A DNA stretch of 64,000 bases from CAVWTN01 sp963757945 (GTDB taxonomy: Bacteria > Vulcanimicrobiota > Vulcanimicrobiia > Vulcanimicrobiales > Vulcanimicrobiaceae), in assembly GCA_963757945.1 (NCBI GenBank), contig CAVWTN010000002.1:2418001-2482000 (forward strand). The letters are read 5' to 3'. Below, in pieces: positions 24,217-32,011 of this stretch. Numbering within the stretch: position 1 is the stretch's first letter; every line of letters starts with the position of its first letter. Position numbers and translations under genes: made by a program. The notes under the pieces are model-generated. The model saw nothing but the letters and a program-made list of their open reading frames with translations, was not told the origin of the DNA and searched no databases.

Positions 24217-25080
24217 GTGCTCGGATTCGTCAACGTCTTCAAACCGGCGGGGCCGACTTCGGCCCAGACGACGGCCTACGTGCGCCGGCTCTTCTCGCGC
24301 GGGGGCAAGGTCGCCGCGGGGCATCTGGGGACGCTCGATCCGATGGCGGCCGGAGTCCTGCCCGTGGCCATCGGCAAGGCGACGCGCCTGATCCCGCTGA
24401 TCGAGGACACGCGCAAATCCTATGCGTTCACGATCGTTTTCGGGCGTTCGACGACGACGGCCGACGCCACCGGGGAGACCACGGAGCGCGCGGTGGTGCC
24501 GGAGAATCTCGGCGAGCGCTTGCGCGCGGCGTTGCCGCACTTCTTGGGGCCGATCGAGCAGATTCCGCCGATGTACAGCGCGCTTCACCACGAAGGGCGG
24601 CGGCTCTACGATCTGGCGCGCGCCGGCGTGACCGTCGAACGCAAGGCGCGGCCGATCACGATCTACGGTCTGCGCATCATCGGCATCGAGGGCGAGGTCG
24701 CTCGCATGGGCGTCGCCTGCAGCGAAGGGACCTACGTTCGCACGCTGTGTGAGGATCTCGGCCGTGCCGCCGGCACGCGCGCCCACATGGGCGCGCTGCT
24801 GCGGGACGCTGCGGGGCCGTTCATCCTGGCTGAGAGCCGGACGCTCGATGAGATCGCCGCCGACCCCGAAGCCGCGCTCGTCGCGCCGGAAGCGATCATC
24901 CCGATCCCGACGATCGTGCTCGACGTGCGGGGTTCGGCGGATTTTCGCGCGGGGCGCGTCGTGCCGCTGCCGAACGGCGCGACCGCGCGGCACGTCTTCG
25001 TGCGGGATGCCTCACGCACGCTCGTCGGCGTCGGAGAGTCGGTCGGCGTGCTGCTCGCGCCGCGCAAGGTCTTCATGTGA
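24217..25080 (+). CDS. truB: tRNA pseudouridine(55) synthase TruB
   Basis: Converts U55 of tRNA to pseudouridine; 287 residues. It begins with FVNVFKPAGPTSAQTTAYV, then GHLGTLDPMAAGVLPVAIG with the catalytic Asp in TLDP, and QIPPMYSALHHEGRRLYDLARAG. The C-terminal part includes CSEGTYVRTLCEDLGRAAG and a short PUA-like end. The start is the GTG at 24217, without a strong ribosome site. ribF begins two bases after its stop. Confidence 0.95.
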   Translation: MLGFVNVFKPAGPTSAQTTAYVRRLFSRGGKVAAGHLGTLDPMAAGVLPVAIGKATRLIPLIEDTRKSYAFTIVFGRSTTTADATGETTERAVVPENLGERLRAALPHFLGPIEQIPPMYSALHHEGRRLYDLARAGVTVERKARPITIYGLRIIGIEGEVARMGVACSEGTYVRTLCEDLGRAAGTRAHMGALLRDAAGPFILAESRTLDEIAADPEAALVAPEAIIPIPTIVLDVRGSADFRAGRVVPLPNGATARHVFVRDASRTLVGVGESVGVLLAPRKVFM

Positions 25081-25081
25081 C

Positions 25082-26026
25082 ATGAAGATCCACCATGCAT
25101 TCGATGCGCGTCCGGCCGACGCGCGCCCGCTGGTCCTCGCGATCGGGTTCTTCGACGGCTTCCACCGCGGGCATCGGGAGATTCTGCGCAAGCTGCTCGA
25201 GCAGCGGCGTCCCGGTTACCTCGCGGCCGCGATCACGTTCGAAAACCATCCGGCGCAATATCTGCGGCCGGGGAGCGAGCCGCCGCTCATCACGACGTGC
25301 GAAGAGCGCGTGAATCTGCTCGCCTCCGCGGGCATTGACGAACTCTATCTCATCCCGTTCGACGAGCGGCTCGCGAAGGTCGATGCCCGCGCGTTTCTCG
25401 AGGAGACGATCGTCGAGCGTCTGCGCGCGCGCGCGCTCGTGTTCGGCGAGAACTTTCGCTTCGGCGCGAACCGCGCGGGCGATGCGGAACTGGCTCGGGC
25501 CGTGCTCGCGGAACGAGGCGTTGCATTGCACGTCGTGCCGCCGCTGATGCTCGAGGGCGACCGCGTTTCGAGCACGCGGATCCGCGGTGCGCTCGTCGCC
25601 GGCGATTTGACGCTGGCGAATACGTTGCTCGGCGAACCGTACGCGCTCCGCGGGCGGGTCGTGCTCGGTGAAGGCCGCGGTCATGACTTGGGATTTCCGA
25701 CGGCGAACCTGGCCGTGCCGCCGGGGAAACTCGTGCCCAAGGACGGCGTCTACGCGATTACGGGCCGCCATGACGGCCGCGATTATCGCGGGCTCGCTTC
25801 GATCGGGACGAAGCCGACGTTCGACGGCCATGGCCGCACGGTCGAGGCCTGGCTGCTCGATTTTCGGCGGACGATCTACGGGCAAGAGTTGACGTTGCGC
25901 GACTTCCGCTTCATCCGCGATCAGCGCAAGTTCGCGAGCGCCGGCGAACTCGTGGCGCAGATGCGCGAGGATGCGACGCACGCTGCGTTCCCGTCGTTCA
26001 CCGCGATGAAAGGGACCCCCAAATGA
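25082..26026 (+). CDS. ribF: Bifunctional riboflavin kinase/FAD synthetase
   Basis: Makes FMN and then FAD from riboflavin; 314 residues. The N-terminal nucleotidyltransferase has IGFFDGFHRGHREIL (the H-x-G-H site), FGENFRFGANRAGD and VSSTRIRGAL. The C-terminal flavokinase has LRGRVVLGEGRGHDLGFPTANL and GVYAI, with TVEAWLLDF. The ATG at 25082 lies just after the truB stop. Its own stop overlaps the next start (ATGA). Operon position after truB is the common arrangement. Confidence 0.96.
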   Translation: MKIHHAFDARPADARPLVLAIGFFDGFHRGHREILRKLLEQRRPGYLAAAITFENHPAQYLRPGSEPPLITTCEERVNLLASAGIDELYLIPFDERLAKVDARAFLEETIVERLRARALVFGENFRFGANRAGDAELARAVLAERGVALHVVPPLMLEGDRVSSTRIRGALVAGDLTLANTLLGEPYALRGRVVLGEGRGHDLGFPTANLAVPPGKLVPKDGVYAITGRHDGRDYRGLASIGTKPTFDGHGRTVEAWLLDFRRTIYGQELTLRDFRFIRDQRKFASAGELVAQMREDATHAAFPSFTAMKGTPK

Positions 26027-26553
26027 GCGGCCGCCTCCGGTCGCTCTTCGCAATGGCGACGCTCGGCGCCCTGTGTGCGGCGCCGGCGGCCGCCGCGCCG
26101 CGTCCCGGCCAGCCTGCGCCCGCGTTCACGTTGCCGCGCGTGGACGGCGGCACGCTCTCGCTCTCGCAGTTCCACGGAGCCCCGGTCTATCTGAACTTTC
26201 TCGCTTCGTGGTGCCCGCCGTGCAACGCCGAAGCTGATTCCGTCGTCTCGCTCTATCGCGCGTATCGCGCGAAGGGTCTGGTGACGATCGGCGTCGACGA
26301 GCAGGAAGGCGCGGATCGGGCGCGCGGCTTCATTCGCGCGCACAAGGTGCCGTTCGCGGTCGTCCTCGACGGCGACGGCGCGATGGGGCGCAGCTATGGG
26401 GAGATTTCGCTCCCGCTGCACGTCTTCATCGACAGGTCCGGCAACGTCAGTCTGTGGCGGCTCGGCGAGATGACGCCGGCGGAGATCGAGAGCGCGATCC
26501 GTGCGATCGTGCTCTCGCCCGCGGGCAACGCGCCGGCAAGCCCGCATCGATGA
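26023..26553 (+). CDS. TlpA-like thiol:disulfide oxidoreductase
   Basis: Exported thioredoxin-fold protein of 176 residues. Signal peptide about 1-25 (LFAMATLGALCAAPAAAA). The AhpC/TSA-Redoxin core starts PGQPAPAFTLPRVDGG; the active site is FLASWCPPCNAEA (C-P-P-C); VTIGVDEQEG and the cis-Pro region SLPLHVFIDRSG follow. The likely role is reduction of disulfides outside the cytoplasm, e.g. in cytochrome c maturation. The ATG overlaps the ribF stop, so it rides on the rimP-ribF operon. Confidence 0.9.
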   Translation: MSGRLRSLFAMATLGALCAAPAAAAPRPGQPAPAFTLPRVDGGTLSLSQFHGAPVYLNFLASWCPPCNAEADSVVSLYRAYRAKGLVTIGVDEQEGADRARGFIRAHKVPFAVVLDGDGAMGRSYGEISLPLHVFIDRSGNVSLWRLGEMTPAEIESAIRAIVLSPAGNAPASPHR

Positions 26554-26623
26554 CGAATTGCGCGCCGGAGAGCGGGTCGCCGGGCGGTCCCTGGAAATTC
26601 CCAGGAAGTGATCCCCGCCGTGG

Positions 26624-26650
26624 TTGAAAACGCGACCCGCACGGTATGAT
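26624..26650 (+). promoter_or_regulatory. Candidate promoter of the hexapeptide acyltransferase gene
   Basis: TTGAAA (26624-26629) and TATGAT (26645-26650) with a 15-bp spacer, slightly short, ending 27 bp before the TTG start at 26678. Twenty bases upstream lies a near-perfect palindrome, CCTGGAAATTCCCAGG (26590-26605), that could be an operator. Confidence 0.4.
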
Positions 26651-26677
26651 ATCCCAGGAAAGTGAGGAACGCGCCCC

Positions 26678-27232
26678 TTGCCTATCCTGAGACGGCTGTT
26701 CTACCTCATTCTTCGGATGCCCGGACTTCGGGAAGAGCTCAGTGAGTTTTTGCTCAACGAGCCGCTGATCTTCGGCGATCCGAAGCGCGTGCATCGAACG
26801 CCGACCGTTCAACTGGGGAACGCGCGCCTCAACGTCATCTCCGGCGACATCACGCTCGAGGATTGGGTCTTCTGCGGCCTCGGCGTCTCACTGTTGACCG
26901 GGACGCACGATTATCGCCTGTTCGGAAAAGATCGCCAACACGTCATCCCGCTGTTCGGGCGCGACATCGTCGTCAAGGAAGGCGCTTGGATCGCAAGCAA
27001 CGCGACGATCATCGGCCCCTGCACGATCGGCGAGCACGCCGTCGTCGCCGCGAACTCGACCGTGCTCGACGACGTGCCGCCGTACACCGTGGTCGCCGGA
27101 AATCCCGCGAAGGTCGTGCGGACGATACCCCGGCAACAGCACCCGGAGTTCATCGAACGGCGACAAAGCCAGCCTTCGGCCGGCTCGCCCTTCGACAAGG
27201 TCAGGGTGACAAGCCCACCCACGTCATCCTGA
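26678..27232 (+). CDS. Left-handed beta-helix (hexapeptide) acyltransferase
   Basis: Protein of 184 residues in the serine/maltose O-acetyltransferase-like superfamily. Rungs of the hexapeptide helix are seen from about 52 (GDITLEDWVFCGLGVSLLTG) through DIVVKEGAWIASNATIIGPCTIGEHAVVAANSTVLDDVPPYTVVAGNPAKVVR, the usual closing motif. The catalytic histidine is probably in GTHDY. The start is a TTG with GAGGAA about ten bases upstream. The last 15-20 residues (SPFDKVRVTSPPTSS) are encoded by one arm of an imperfect palindrome (27187-27246), so the native C-terminus has likely been replaced by a repeat insertion. Probably modifies a surface sugar. Confidence 0.87.
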   Translation: MPILRRLFYLILRMPGLREELSEFLLNEPLIFGDPKRVHRTPTVQLGNARLNVISGDITLEDWVFCGLGVSLLTGTHDYRLFGKDRQHVIPLFGRDIVVKEGAWIASNATIIGPCTIGEHAVVAANSTVLDDVPPYTVVAGNPAKVVRTIPRQQHPEFIERRQSQPSAGSPFDKVRVTSPPTSS

Positions 27233-27246
27233 GCTCCTCGAAGGGC
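27187..27246. repeat. Imperfect inverted repeat between convergent genes
   Basis: Two 24-bp arms (27187-27210 starting GCCCTTCGACAAGG; 27223-27246 ending CCTCGAAGGGC) match at 20 of 24 positions when paired, with a 12-bp loop. The words CTTCGACAAGGTCAGGGTGAC and GTCATCCTGAG resemble a short palindromic repeat that I recall as scattered in many bacterial genomes. It enters the 3' end of the acyltransferase gene and stops just before the end of the Clp-like gene, so it may also act as a bidirectional terminator. Confidence 0.7.
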
Positions 27247-27247
27247 G

Positions 27248-29215
27248 TTACGCGGCGGCGAAGGTGATCCGCTCGTCGCGGTACTCGACCCGCGTCGTGG
27301 TGCCGTCGGGGATCTCGCCGCGCAGGAGCGCGCTCGAGAGCGGCGTCGTCACGTAGCGGGCGATCGTTCGGCCGACGTAGCGGGCCCCGCTGCCGGCGGC
27401 GATGCTCTCGTGCGCGAGGAACCGGCGCGCCTCGCTCGTCAGCGACACGCTGACCCGGCGATCGCGCAGGCGCTGCGCGACCTCCGCCATCTGCAGCTCG
27501 ACGATCGACTCGATCTCCTCGACGCCGAGCGGCGCGAAGACGATGATGTCGTCGATTCGATTCAGCAGCTCCGCCCGTAACATCAGCGTGAGCTCATCCT
27601 TCTCGAGATTGCTCGTCATGATGACGATCGCATGCCGGAAATCGATCGCGCGGCCTTTCGCGTCCGTCACGCGGCCGTCGTCGAGGATCTGCAGCAAGAT
27701 CGCCGCCACGTCGCCGTGCGCCTTCTCGAGTTCGTCGAAGAGCACGACGCAATACGGGCGCCGCCGGACGGGTTCGGTCAACTGCCCGGGCTCGTCGTAG
27801 CCGGCGTAGCCCGGCGGTGCGCCGAGCAGACGCGAGACCGTGTGCGATTCCGTATACTCCGAGAGATCGATGCGCACGAGCGCGTCGTCGGTCCCGAAGA
27901 GCTCCGCGGCGAGCGCCTTGGCGAGTTCCGTCTTGCCCACGCCGCTCGGCCCGATGAACAGGAAGCCGCCGACCGGGCGCCGCGGATCCTTGAGGCCCGC
28001 GCGGCCGCGGCGGATGGCCTCGGAAACGATGCGGATCGCTTCGCTCTGCCCGACGACGCGGCGCGCGAGCGCCCCTTCGAGGTCGAGCATCGTCTGGGCT
28101 TGTTCGTCGGTGACGGTGCCTTGCGGGATCCCTGTCCACTTCGAAACGACGTTCGAGATGTCGTCGGTGCTCACGGCCGTCGCGCCGCGCAAAGCGGCGG
28201 AGGCCGCGGCTTCGTCGATCAGGTCGATCGCTTTGTCGGGGAGGAAGCGGTCGGCGATGTAACGCGCCGCGAGGGACGCGGCATCCTCGAGCGCGCCGTC
28301 GGAGATGGTGACGCCGTGATGCGTTTCATATTTGCCGCGCAAGCCGCGCAGGATCGCCGCGGTTTGCTCGATCGTCGGCTCTTCGACCATGACGGGCTGG
28401 AAGCGCCGTTCGAGCGCGGCATCCGCTTCAATGTACTTGCGGTACTCGTCGAACGTCGTCGCCCCGATGCACTGCAACTCGCCGCGGGCGAGCTCCGGTT
28501 TGATCATCGAGGAAAGATCCAACGATCCTTCGGCGGCGCCCGCTCCGACCAGCGTGTGCAATTCGTCGATGAAAAGAATGATGTCGCGCGCGCTGCGTTT
28601 GACCTCATCGAGGATCCGCTTGACGCGGCCTTCGAACTCGCCGCGATATTTCGTGCCCGCCACGAGCGGCCCGAGCGAGAGCGCCAGGACGCGTTTGTCG
28701 TGCAAGACCTTCGGGACGTCGCCGCGCGCGATCCGCTGGGCGAGGCCCTCGACGATCGCGGTCTTTCCGACGCCGGGCTCGCCGACGAGCACGGGATTGT
28801 TCTTGCTGCGCCGGGCGAGAATCGCGATGACGCGCTCGACCTCGACGTCCCGGCCGATCACGGGGTCGAGTTCGCCGGACTTCGCGGCGGCGGTCAGGTC
28901 GCGCGAGAAGGCCTCGAGCGTCGGGGTGCCCGTTCCGCGCAGGCGCTTGGCCCACTCGCGCGGCGTCGCCGGCGGAGGAGGCGCTTCGGCGCGTTCGGCG
29001 GGGCCCCGGTTCATGCGCTCGTTCGCCAGCATGGCGCCTGCGAGCAGCGCGACGCCGGAGAGCGCGCCGAGCAGCGGCAAGACGGCCGAAGGGCGGCGGG
29101 CGTTCAGACATTCCCGGCAGACGTCGGCTTCGACCCAGGCGCCGCCGACCCGAGCGAAGTCGCGAACCGTCCCGGGGCGCGTGCCGCAGACGGCGCAGGT
29201 TGGTGAAGGGGTCAT
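27248..29215 (-). CDS. Membrane-anchored Clp/HSP100-like AAA+ ATPase with N-terminal zinc ribbon
   Basis: Double-AAA+ unfoldase of 655 residues. The usual Clp_N repeat domain is missing. Instead residues 7-36 carry C7-x2-C10 and C33-x2-C36, a zinc-ribbon-like arrangement, and residues about 44-64 form one transmembrane helix. D1: GEPGVGKT (145-152), IILFIDELH, and an R-finger region. D2: GPSGVGKT (422-429), VVLFDELEKAH. There is no M-domain coiled coil between D1 and D2. In D2 only 12 residues separate MTSN (533-536) from ELLNRID (549-555). This is where ClpA and ClpC carry a loop of about 30 residues with the IGL/LGF tripeptide that docks on ClpP, so it probably works without ClpP. The ATG at 29215 follows GAGG; upstream codons are not coding-like. 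Confidence 0.9.
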   Translation of the reverse strand: MTPSPTCAVCGTRPGTVRDFARVGGAWVEADVCRECLNARRPSAVLPLLGALSGVALLAGAMLANERMNRGPAERAEAPPPPATPREWAKRLRGTGTPTLEAFSRDLTAAAKSGELDPVIGRDVEVERVIAILARRSKNNPVLVGEPGVGKTAIVEGLAQRIARGDVPKVLHDKRVLALSLGPLVAGTKYRGEFEGRVKRILDEVKRSARDIILFIDELHTLVGAGAAEGSLDLSSMIKPELARGELQCIGATTFDEYRKYIEADAALERRFQPVMVEEPTIEQTAAILRGLRGKYETHHGVTISDGALEDAASLAARYIADRFLPDKAIDLIDEAAASAALRGATAVSTDDISNVVSKWTGIPQGTVTDEQAQTMLDLEGALARRVVGQSEAIRIVSEAIRRGRAGLKDPRRPVGGFLFIGPSGVGKTELAKALAAELFGTDDALVRIDLSEYTESHTVSRLLGAPPGYAGYDEPGQLTEPVRRRPYCVVLFDELEKAHGDVAAILLQILDDGRVTDAKGRAIDFRHAIVIMTSNLEKDELTLMLRAELLNRIDDIIVFAPLGVEEIESIVELQMAEVAQRLRDRRVSVSLTSEARRFLAHESIAAGSGARYVGRTIARYVTTPLSSALLRGEIPDGTTTRVEYRDERITFAAA

Positions 29216-29428
29216 ATGAGCCTCGGATACCGCAGGAAAGCACCGAAGTTGCGCGGCGTCGCCGCCATGCCGGTGCTGAACGGGGTTCTTGACGCGCCCG
29301 GCCGTCCCCGCATCAGGGCGTTCGCCCGGGGGCCGGGCGTCCGGCCTCCGCGTGCGCTGCGGCGAGGGTAACGCCACTGCGGAATGCCTACACAGGAGCC
29401 CCCTGGGGAAGGTTCGTAACCACCGCCT

Positions 29429-29680
29429 ATGGCTTATGTAATCACCGAGCCGTGCATCGGGACCAAGGACAAGTCGTGCGTCGACGTCTGTCCGGTCGAC
29501 TGCATTCACGGAAAAGACGAAGACAAGCAATTATTTATCGATCCCGAGGTTTGCATCGATTGCGGCGCGTGCGTTTCGGCCTGCCCGGTCGAAGCGATCT
29601 ACGCTGACGCCGACGTCCCGGAGAAGTGGAAGCCGTATATCCAAATCAACGCGGACTTCTATAAGAGCGGCGTACACTAG
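29429..29680 (+). CDS. fdxA: 7Fe-type ferredoxin ([3Fe-4S][4Fe-4S])
   Basis: Electron carrier of 83 residues. It begins AYVITEPCIGTKDKSCVDVC, the first-cluster pattern in which the second cysteine of a C-x2-C pair is replaced, as in FdxA-type ferredoxins with a [3Fe-4S] cluster. PEVCIDCGACVSACPVEAI supplies the [4Fe-4S] cysteines. The acidic C-terminus (DVPEKWKPYIQINADFY) matches actinobacterial and Thermus relatives. It is transcribed divergently from the Clp-like gene across a 213-bp gap and is 24 bp ahead of the methyltransferase gene, to which it may supply an operon promoter. Confidence 0.93.
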   Translation: MAYVITEPCIGTKDKSCVDVCPVDCIHGKDEDKQLFIDPEVCIDCGACVSACPVEAIYADADVPEKWKPYIQINADFYKSGVH

Positions 29681-29704
29681 GGCCCCAGTCCCCGCGCGGC
29701 CCCC

Positions 29705-30397
29705 ATGGCGCTGAGGGGCCTCGGGATTCGGGCGATAGCGCGCGAGCTGATGGACGGCCCGGTCGACGACCGGGCCGAACTCGAAGAGAACTTGCGCGAT
29801 ATCGAGCGGGCGAACCGCTGGTTCGGCGGCGTCGCCGCGGTGCGAACCGCCGTCTTCGATTGTGGTGCGCGCACGATGCTCGACGTCGGTTGCGGCAGCG
29901 CGGACATCGCGCTCGCGCTCGTTCGAGCGTTCAGGGCGCGCGGCCGCGCGCTCGACGTCACGTGCCTGGATCGCAGCGCGCAGATGCTTGCGATCGCGCG
30001 CGATCGCGTGCAGGCGGAGCCCGCGATCACGTTCGTGCAAGCGGACGGCGAAGCGTTGCCGTTCCGCGCGAGCGCGTTCGACGTCGTCACCTGTAACCTG
30101 GCGTTGCATCACTTCGACCCGCCCGCGGCCGTACGGCTGCTCGCGGAACTGCGGCGCGTAGCCAAGCGCACGCCGATCGTCTGCGACCTGCGCCGCTCGC
30201 GCTTCGCCTACCTCGGCGCGCTGCTCTACGCGCGCATCGCATCCCGCAACCGGCTGACCAGGCACGACGCGCCGCTCTCGGTCCGCCGGGCGTACACCCC
30301 GGCCGAAGCGCTCGAACTCGCTCGCGAAGCGGGTTGGCGGCGTCCAACGGTCCGGCATGCTCGATATTTTCGGATGATCCTGGTCGATGAAGAGTGA
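29705..30397 (+). CDS. Class I SAM-dependent methyltransferase
   Basis: Protein of 230 residues with the Rossmann methyltransferase fold: motif I MLDVGCGSADIALALV, motif II CLDRSAQMLAIA, motif III QADGEALPFRASAFDVVTCNLALHHF. This pattern fits small-molecule C-, O- or N-methyltransferases of the UbiE-like group. The start is the ATG at 29705; an internal ATG at codon 16 is also possible, since the first residues are poorly conserved-looking. It overlaps the FAD oxidoreductase gene by 11 bp and opens a run of seven overlapping genes up to 37754. Confidence 0.88.
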   Translation: MALRGLGIRAIARELMDGPVDDRAELEENLRDIERANRWFGGVAAVRTAVFDCGARTMLDVGCGSADIALALVRAFRARGRALDVTCLDRSAQMLAIARDRVQAEPAITFVQADGEALPFRASAFDVVTCNLALHHFDPPAAVRLLAELRRVAKRTPIVCDLRRSRFAYLGALLYARIASRNRLTRHDAPLSVRRAYTPAEALELAREAGWRRPTVRHARYFRMILVDEE

Positions 30398-31565
30398 CGT
30401 CGTCGTCGCCGGCGGAGGCCCGGCCGGGTCGACCTGCGCCCGCGAGCTCGCTCGGCGAGGTTTCGCGGTGACGCTCGTCGAGCGCTCGGCGTTCCCGCGG
30501 CGCAAGGTTTGCGGCGAATACCTCAACTCCGGCGCCGTCCGGCTGCTCGACGATCTCGGGCTCGGCGCGGCCGTGCGCGCCGCGGCGTCGCCGCTGCGCG
30601 GGATCCGGCTGGTGCCGCCCGGCGCGGCGGCAGTCGAACTGCCCTTTCCTGAGCCGGCCCTTGCGCTCGCGCGGGAAACGCTCGATGCGATCTTGCTGGA
30701 TGCGGCGCGCGCGAGCGGCGTGACGGTCGTGCGCGCACACGTGGAAGACGTGGTGCGCGAGGGCGAGCGCGCGAACGGTCTCGTCGTGCGGGAAGAAGAC
30801 GGCGCGCGCAGCGAACTGCGCGCCCGTTTCGTCATAGGCGCGGACGGCAGCGGGTCGCTCGTCGCGAGAAAACTCGGCCTTGCCGTCCGCTCGCGGGGGA
30901 CGCGACGGTTCGCGGTCGGCGGCCATTATCGCGGCTTCGGTGACCTGGGTGGGTATGTCGAGATGTATGTGGGATCCGGTGCGTACTTCGCAATCAATCC
31001 GCTCGGCGCCGAGCGCTCGAACGTGATGGTCGTCGTGCCGGAGCGCTTGCTCGCCCGCTGGTCGGGCGCCGTCGACGAAGGCGTGCGCGGTTGCGCGGCG
31101 GACCTCGGGCGCGGGATGCGCTCGTTCGAGGGAACGGAGCGCATCGGGCCGCGCGCCTCGATCGGGCCGCTCGCGTTCGATGTTTCCCGTGCCGCGGCGC
31201 CCGGCGCGTTGCTCGCCGGCGATGCCTCCGGTTTCCTGAATCCGTTCACGGGTCAGGGCGTCTTCCTCGCGTTGCGCACGGCGCGCGCCGCCGCCGAGAC
31301 GATCGCGGGCGCGGCCGCGGACCCGCACCAAGAAGCGCGTTCCTTCGCGCGCTACGCGGCGTTGCGCGCGCGAGACCTGCGCGTCCGCAAGCGGCTTTCC
31401 GCTTTGACGAACGTTTTGATCGACGTGCCGCTCCTCGCACGGCGCGCCGTGGCACGCTTGGCGCGCTTCCCGGATCTCGGCGATGCGCTGTTGGGCGGCC
31501 TCTCCGGTGCTATTCCCCCCGAACGGGCGCTCTCGCCGGCCGTGCTCGCGCGGCTCATCGTATGA
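30387..31565 (+). CDS. FAD-dependent oxidoreductase, geranylgeranyl reductase-like
   Basis: Flavoprotein of 392 residues. The dinucleotide site VVAGGGPAGSTCARELARRG is at the very start, followed by VERSAFPRRKVCGEYLNSGA, the signature of the geranylgeranyl reductase/halogenase-like group. Later come FVIGADGSGSLVARKLG and the second FAD motif ALLAGDASGFLNPFTGQGV. Relatives hydroxylate or reduce isoprenoid or polyketide products. The ATG lies inside the methyltransferase gene and its stop overlaps the SRPBCC start (ATGA). The genetic setting suggests tailoring of a ketosynthase product. Confidence 0.88.
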   Translation: MKSDVVVAGGGPAGSTCARELARRGFAVTLVERSAFPRRKVCGEYLNSGAVRLLDDLGLGAAVRAAASPLRGIRLVPPGAAAVELPFPEPALALARETLDAILLDAARASGVTVVRAHVEDVVREGERANGLVVREEDGARSELRARFVIGADGSGSLVARKLGLAVRSRGTRRFAVGGHYRGFGDLGGYVEMYVGSGAYFAINPLGAERSNVMVVVPERLLARWSGAVDEGVRGCAADLGRGMRSFEGTERIGPRASIGPLAFDVSRAAAPGALLAGDASGFLNPFTGQGVFLALRTARAAAETIAGAAADPHQEARSFARYAALRARDLRVRKRLSALTNVLIDVPLLARRAVARLARFPDLGDALLGGLSGAIPPERALSPAVLARLIV

Positions 31566-32011
31566 CGCATACCGAGAACGCGATCGTGATCGCGGCGCCG
31601 CCCGCGACGATCTATCACTTCGCCGCGGCGACCGAACGCTGGCCGCTCTATCTGCCGCACTATCGCTACGTGCACGTTCTGGAACAGCGCGGGAACACGC
31701 GCGTCGTCCGGATGGGCGCGACGCGCAGCGGCATACCGATCGACTGGATCGCCGAACAGACGAACGACGCGGCCCGCCCCGCGATCGCCTTCCGTCACGT
31801 CGCGGGTTGGACGCGCGGGATGGAAGTTGAATGGCGCTTCGAGCCGCTGCCTGGAGGAGAGACCCGCGTGACGATCCTGCATGACCTCGCGTTCGCGTTC
31901 CCGATCGCCGCGGATTTCCTAGGAGACCACCTGGTCGGCAACTTTTTCGTGTCGGCGGTCGCGAGCCGGACGCTGGCGCGTATGAAAGTGCTCGCGGAGG
32001 GCGCGCTGTGA
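31562..32011 (+). CDS. SRPBCC-domain protein, polyketide cyclase/CoQ10-binding-like
   Basis: Helix-grip fold protein of 149 residues binding a hydrophobic ligand. Features: TENAIVIAAPPATIYHFAAATERWPLYLPHYRYVHVLE at the N-terminus, a central WRFEPLPGGETRVTILHDL strand pair, and a long C-terminal helix ending the pocket. This is typical of the START-like SRPBCC superfamily, which includes aromatase/cyclases of aromatic polyketide pathways. It overlaps both neighbours by four bases. Position between a flavin enzyme and a ketosynthase supports a cyclase or carrier role, but this is inference. Confidence 0.85.
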   Translation: MTHTENAIVIAAPPATIYHFAAATERWPLYLPHYRYVHVLEQRGNTRVVRMGATRSGIPIDWIAEQTNDAARPAIAFRHVAGWTRGMEVEWRFEPLPGGETRVTILHDLAFAFPIAADFLGDHLVGNFFVSAVASRTLARMKVLAEGAL

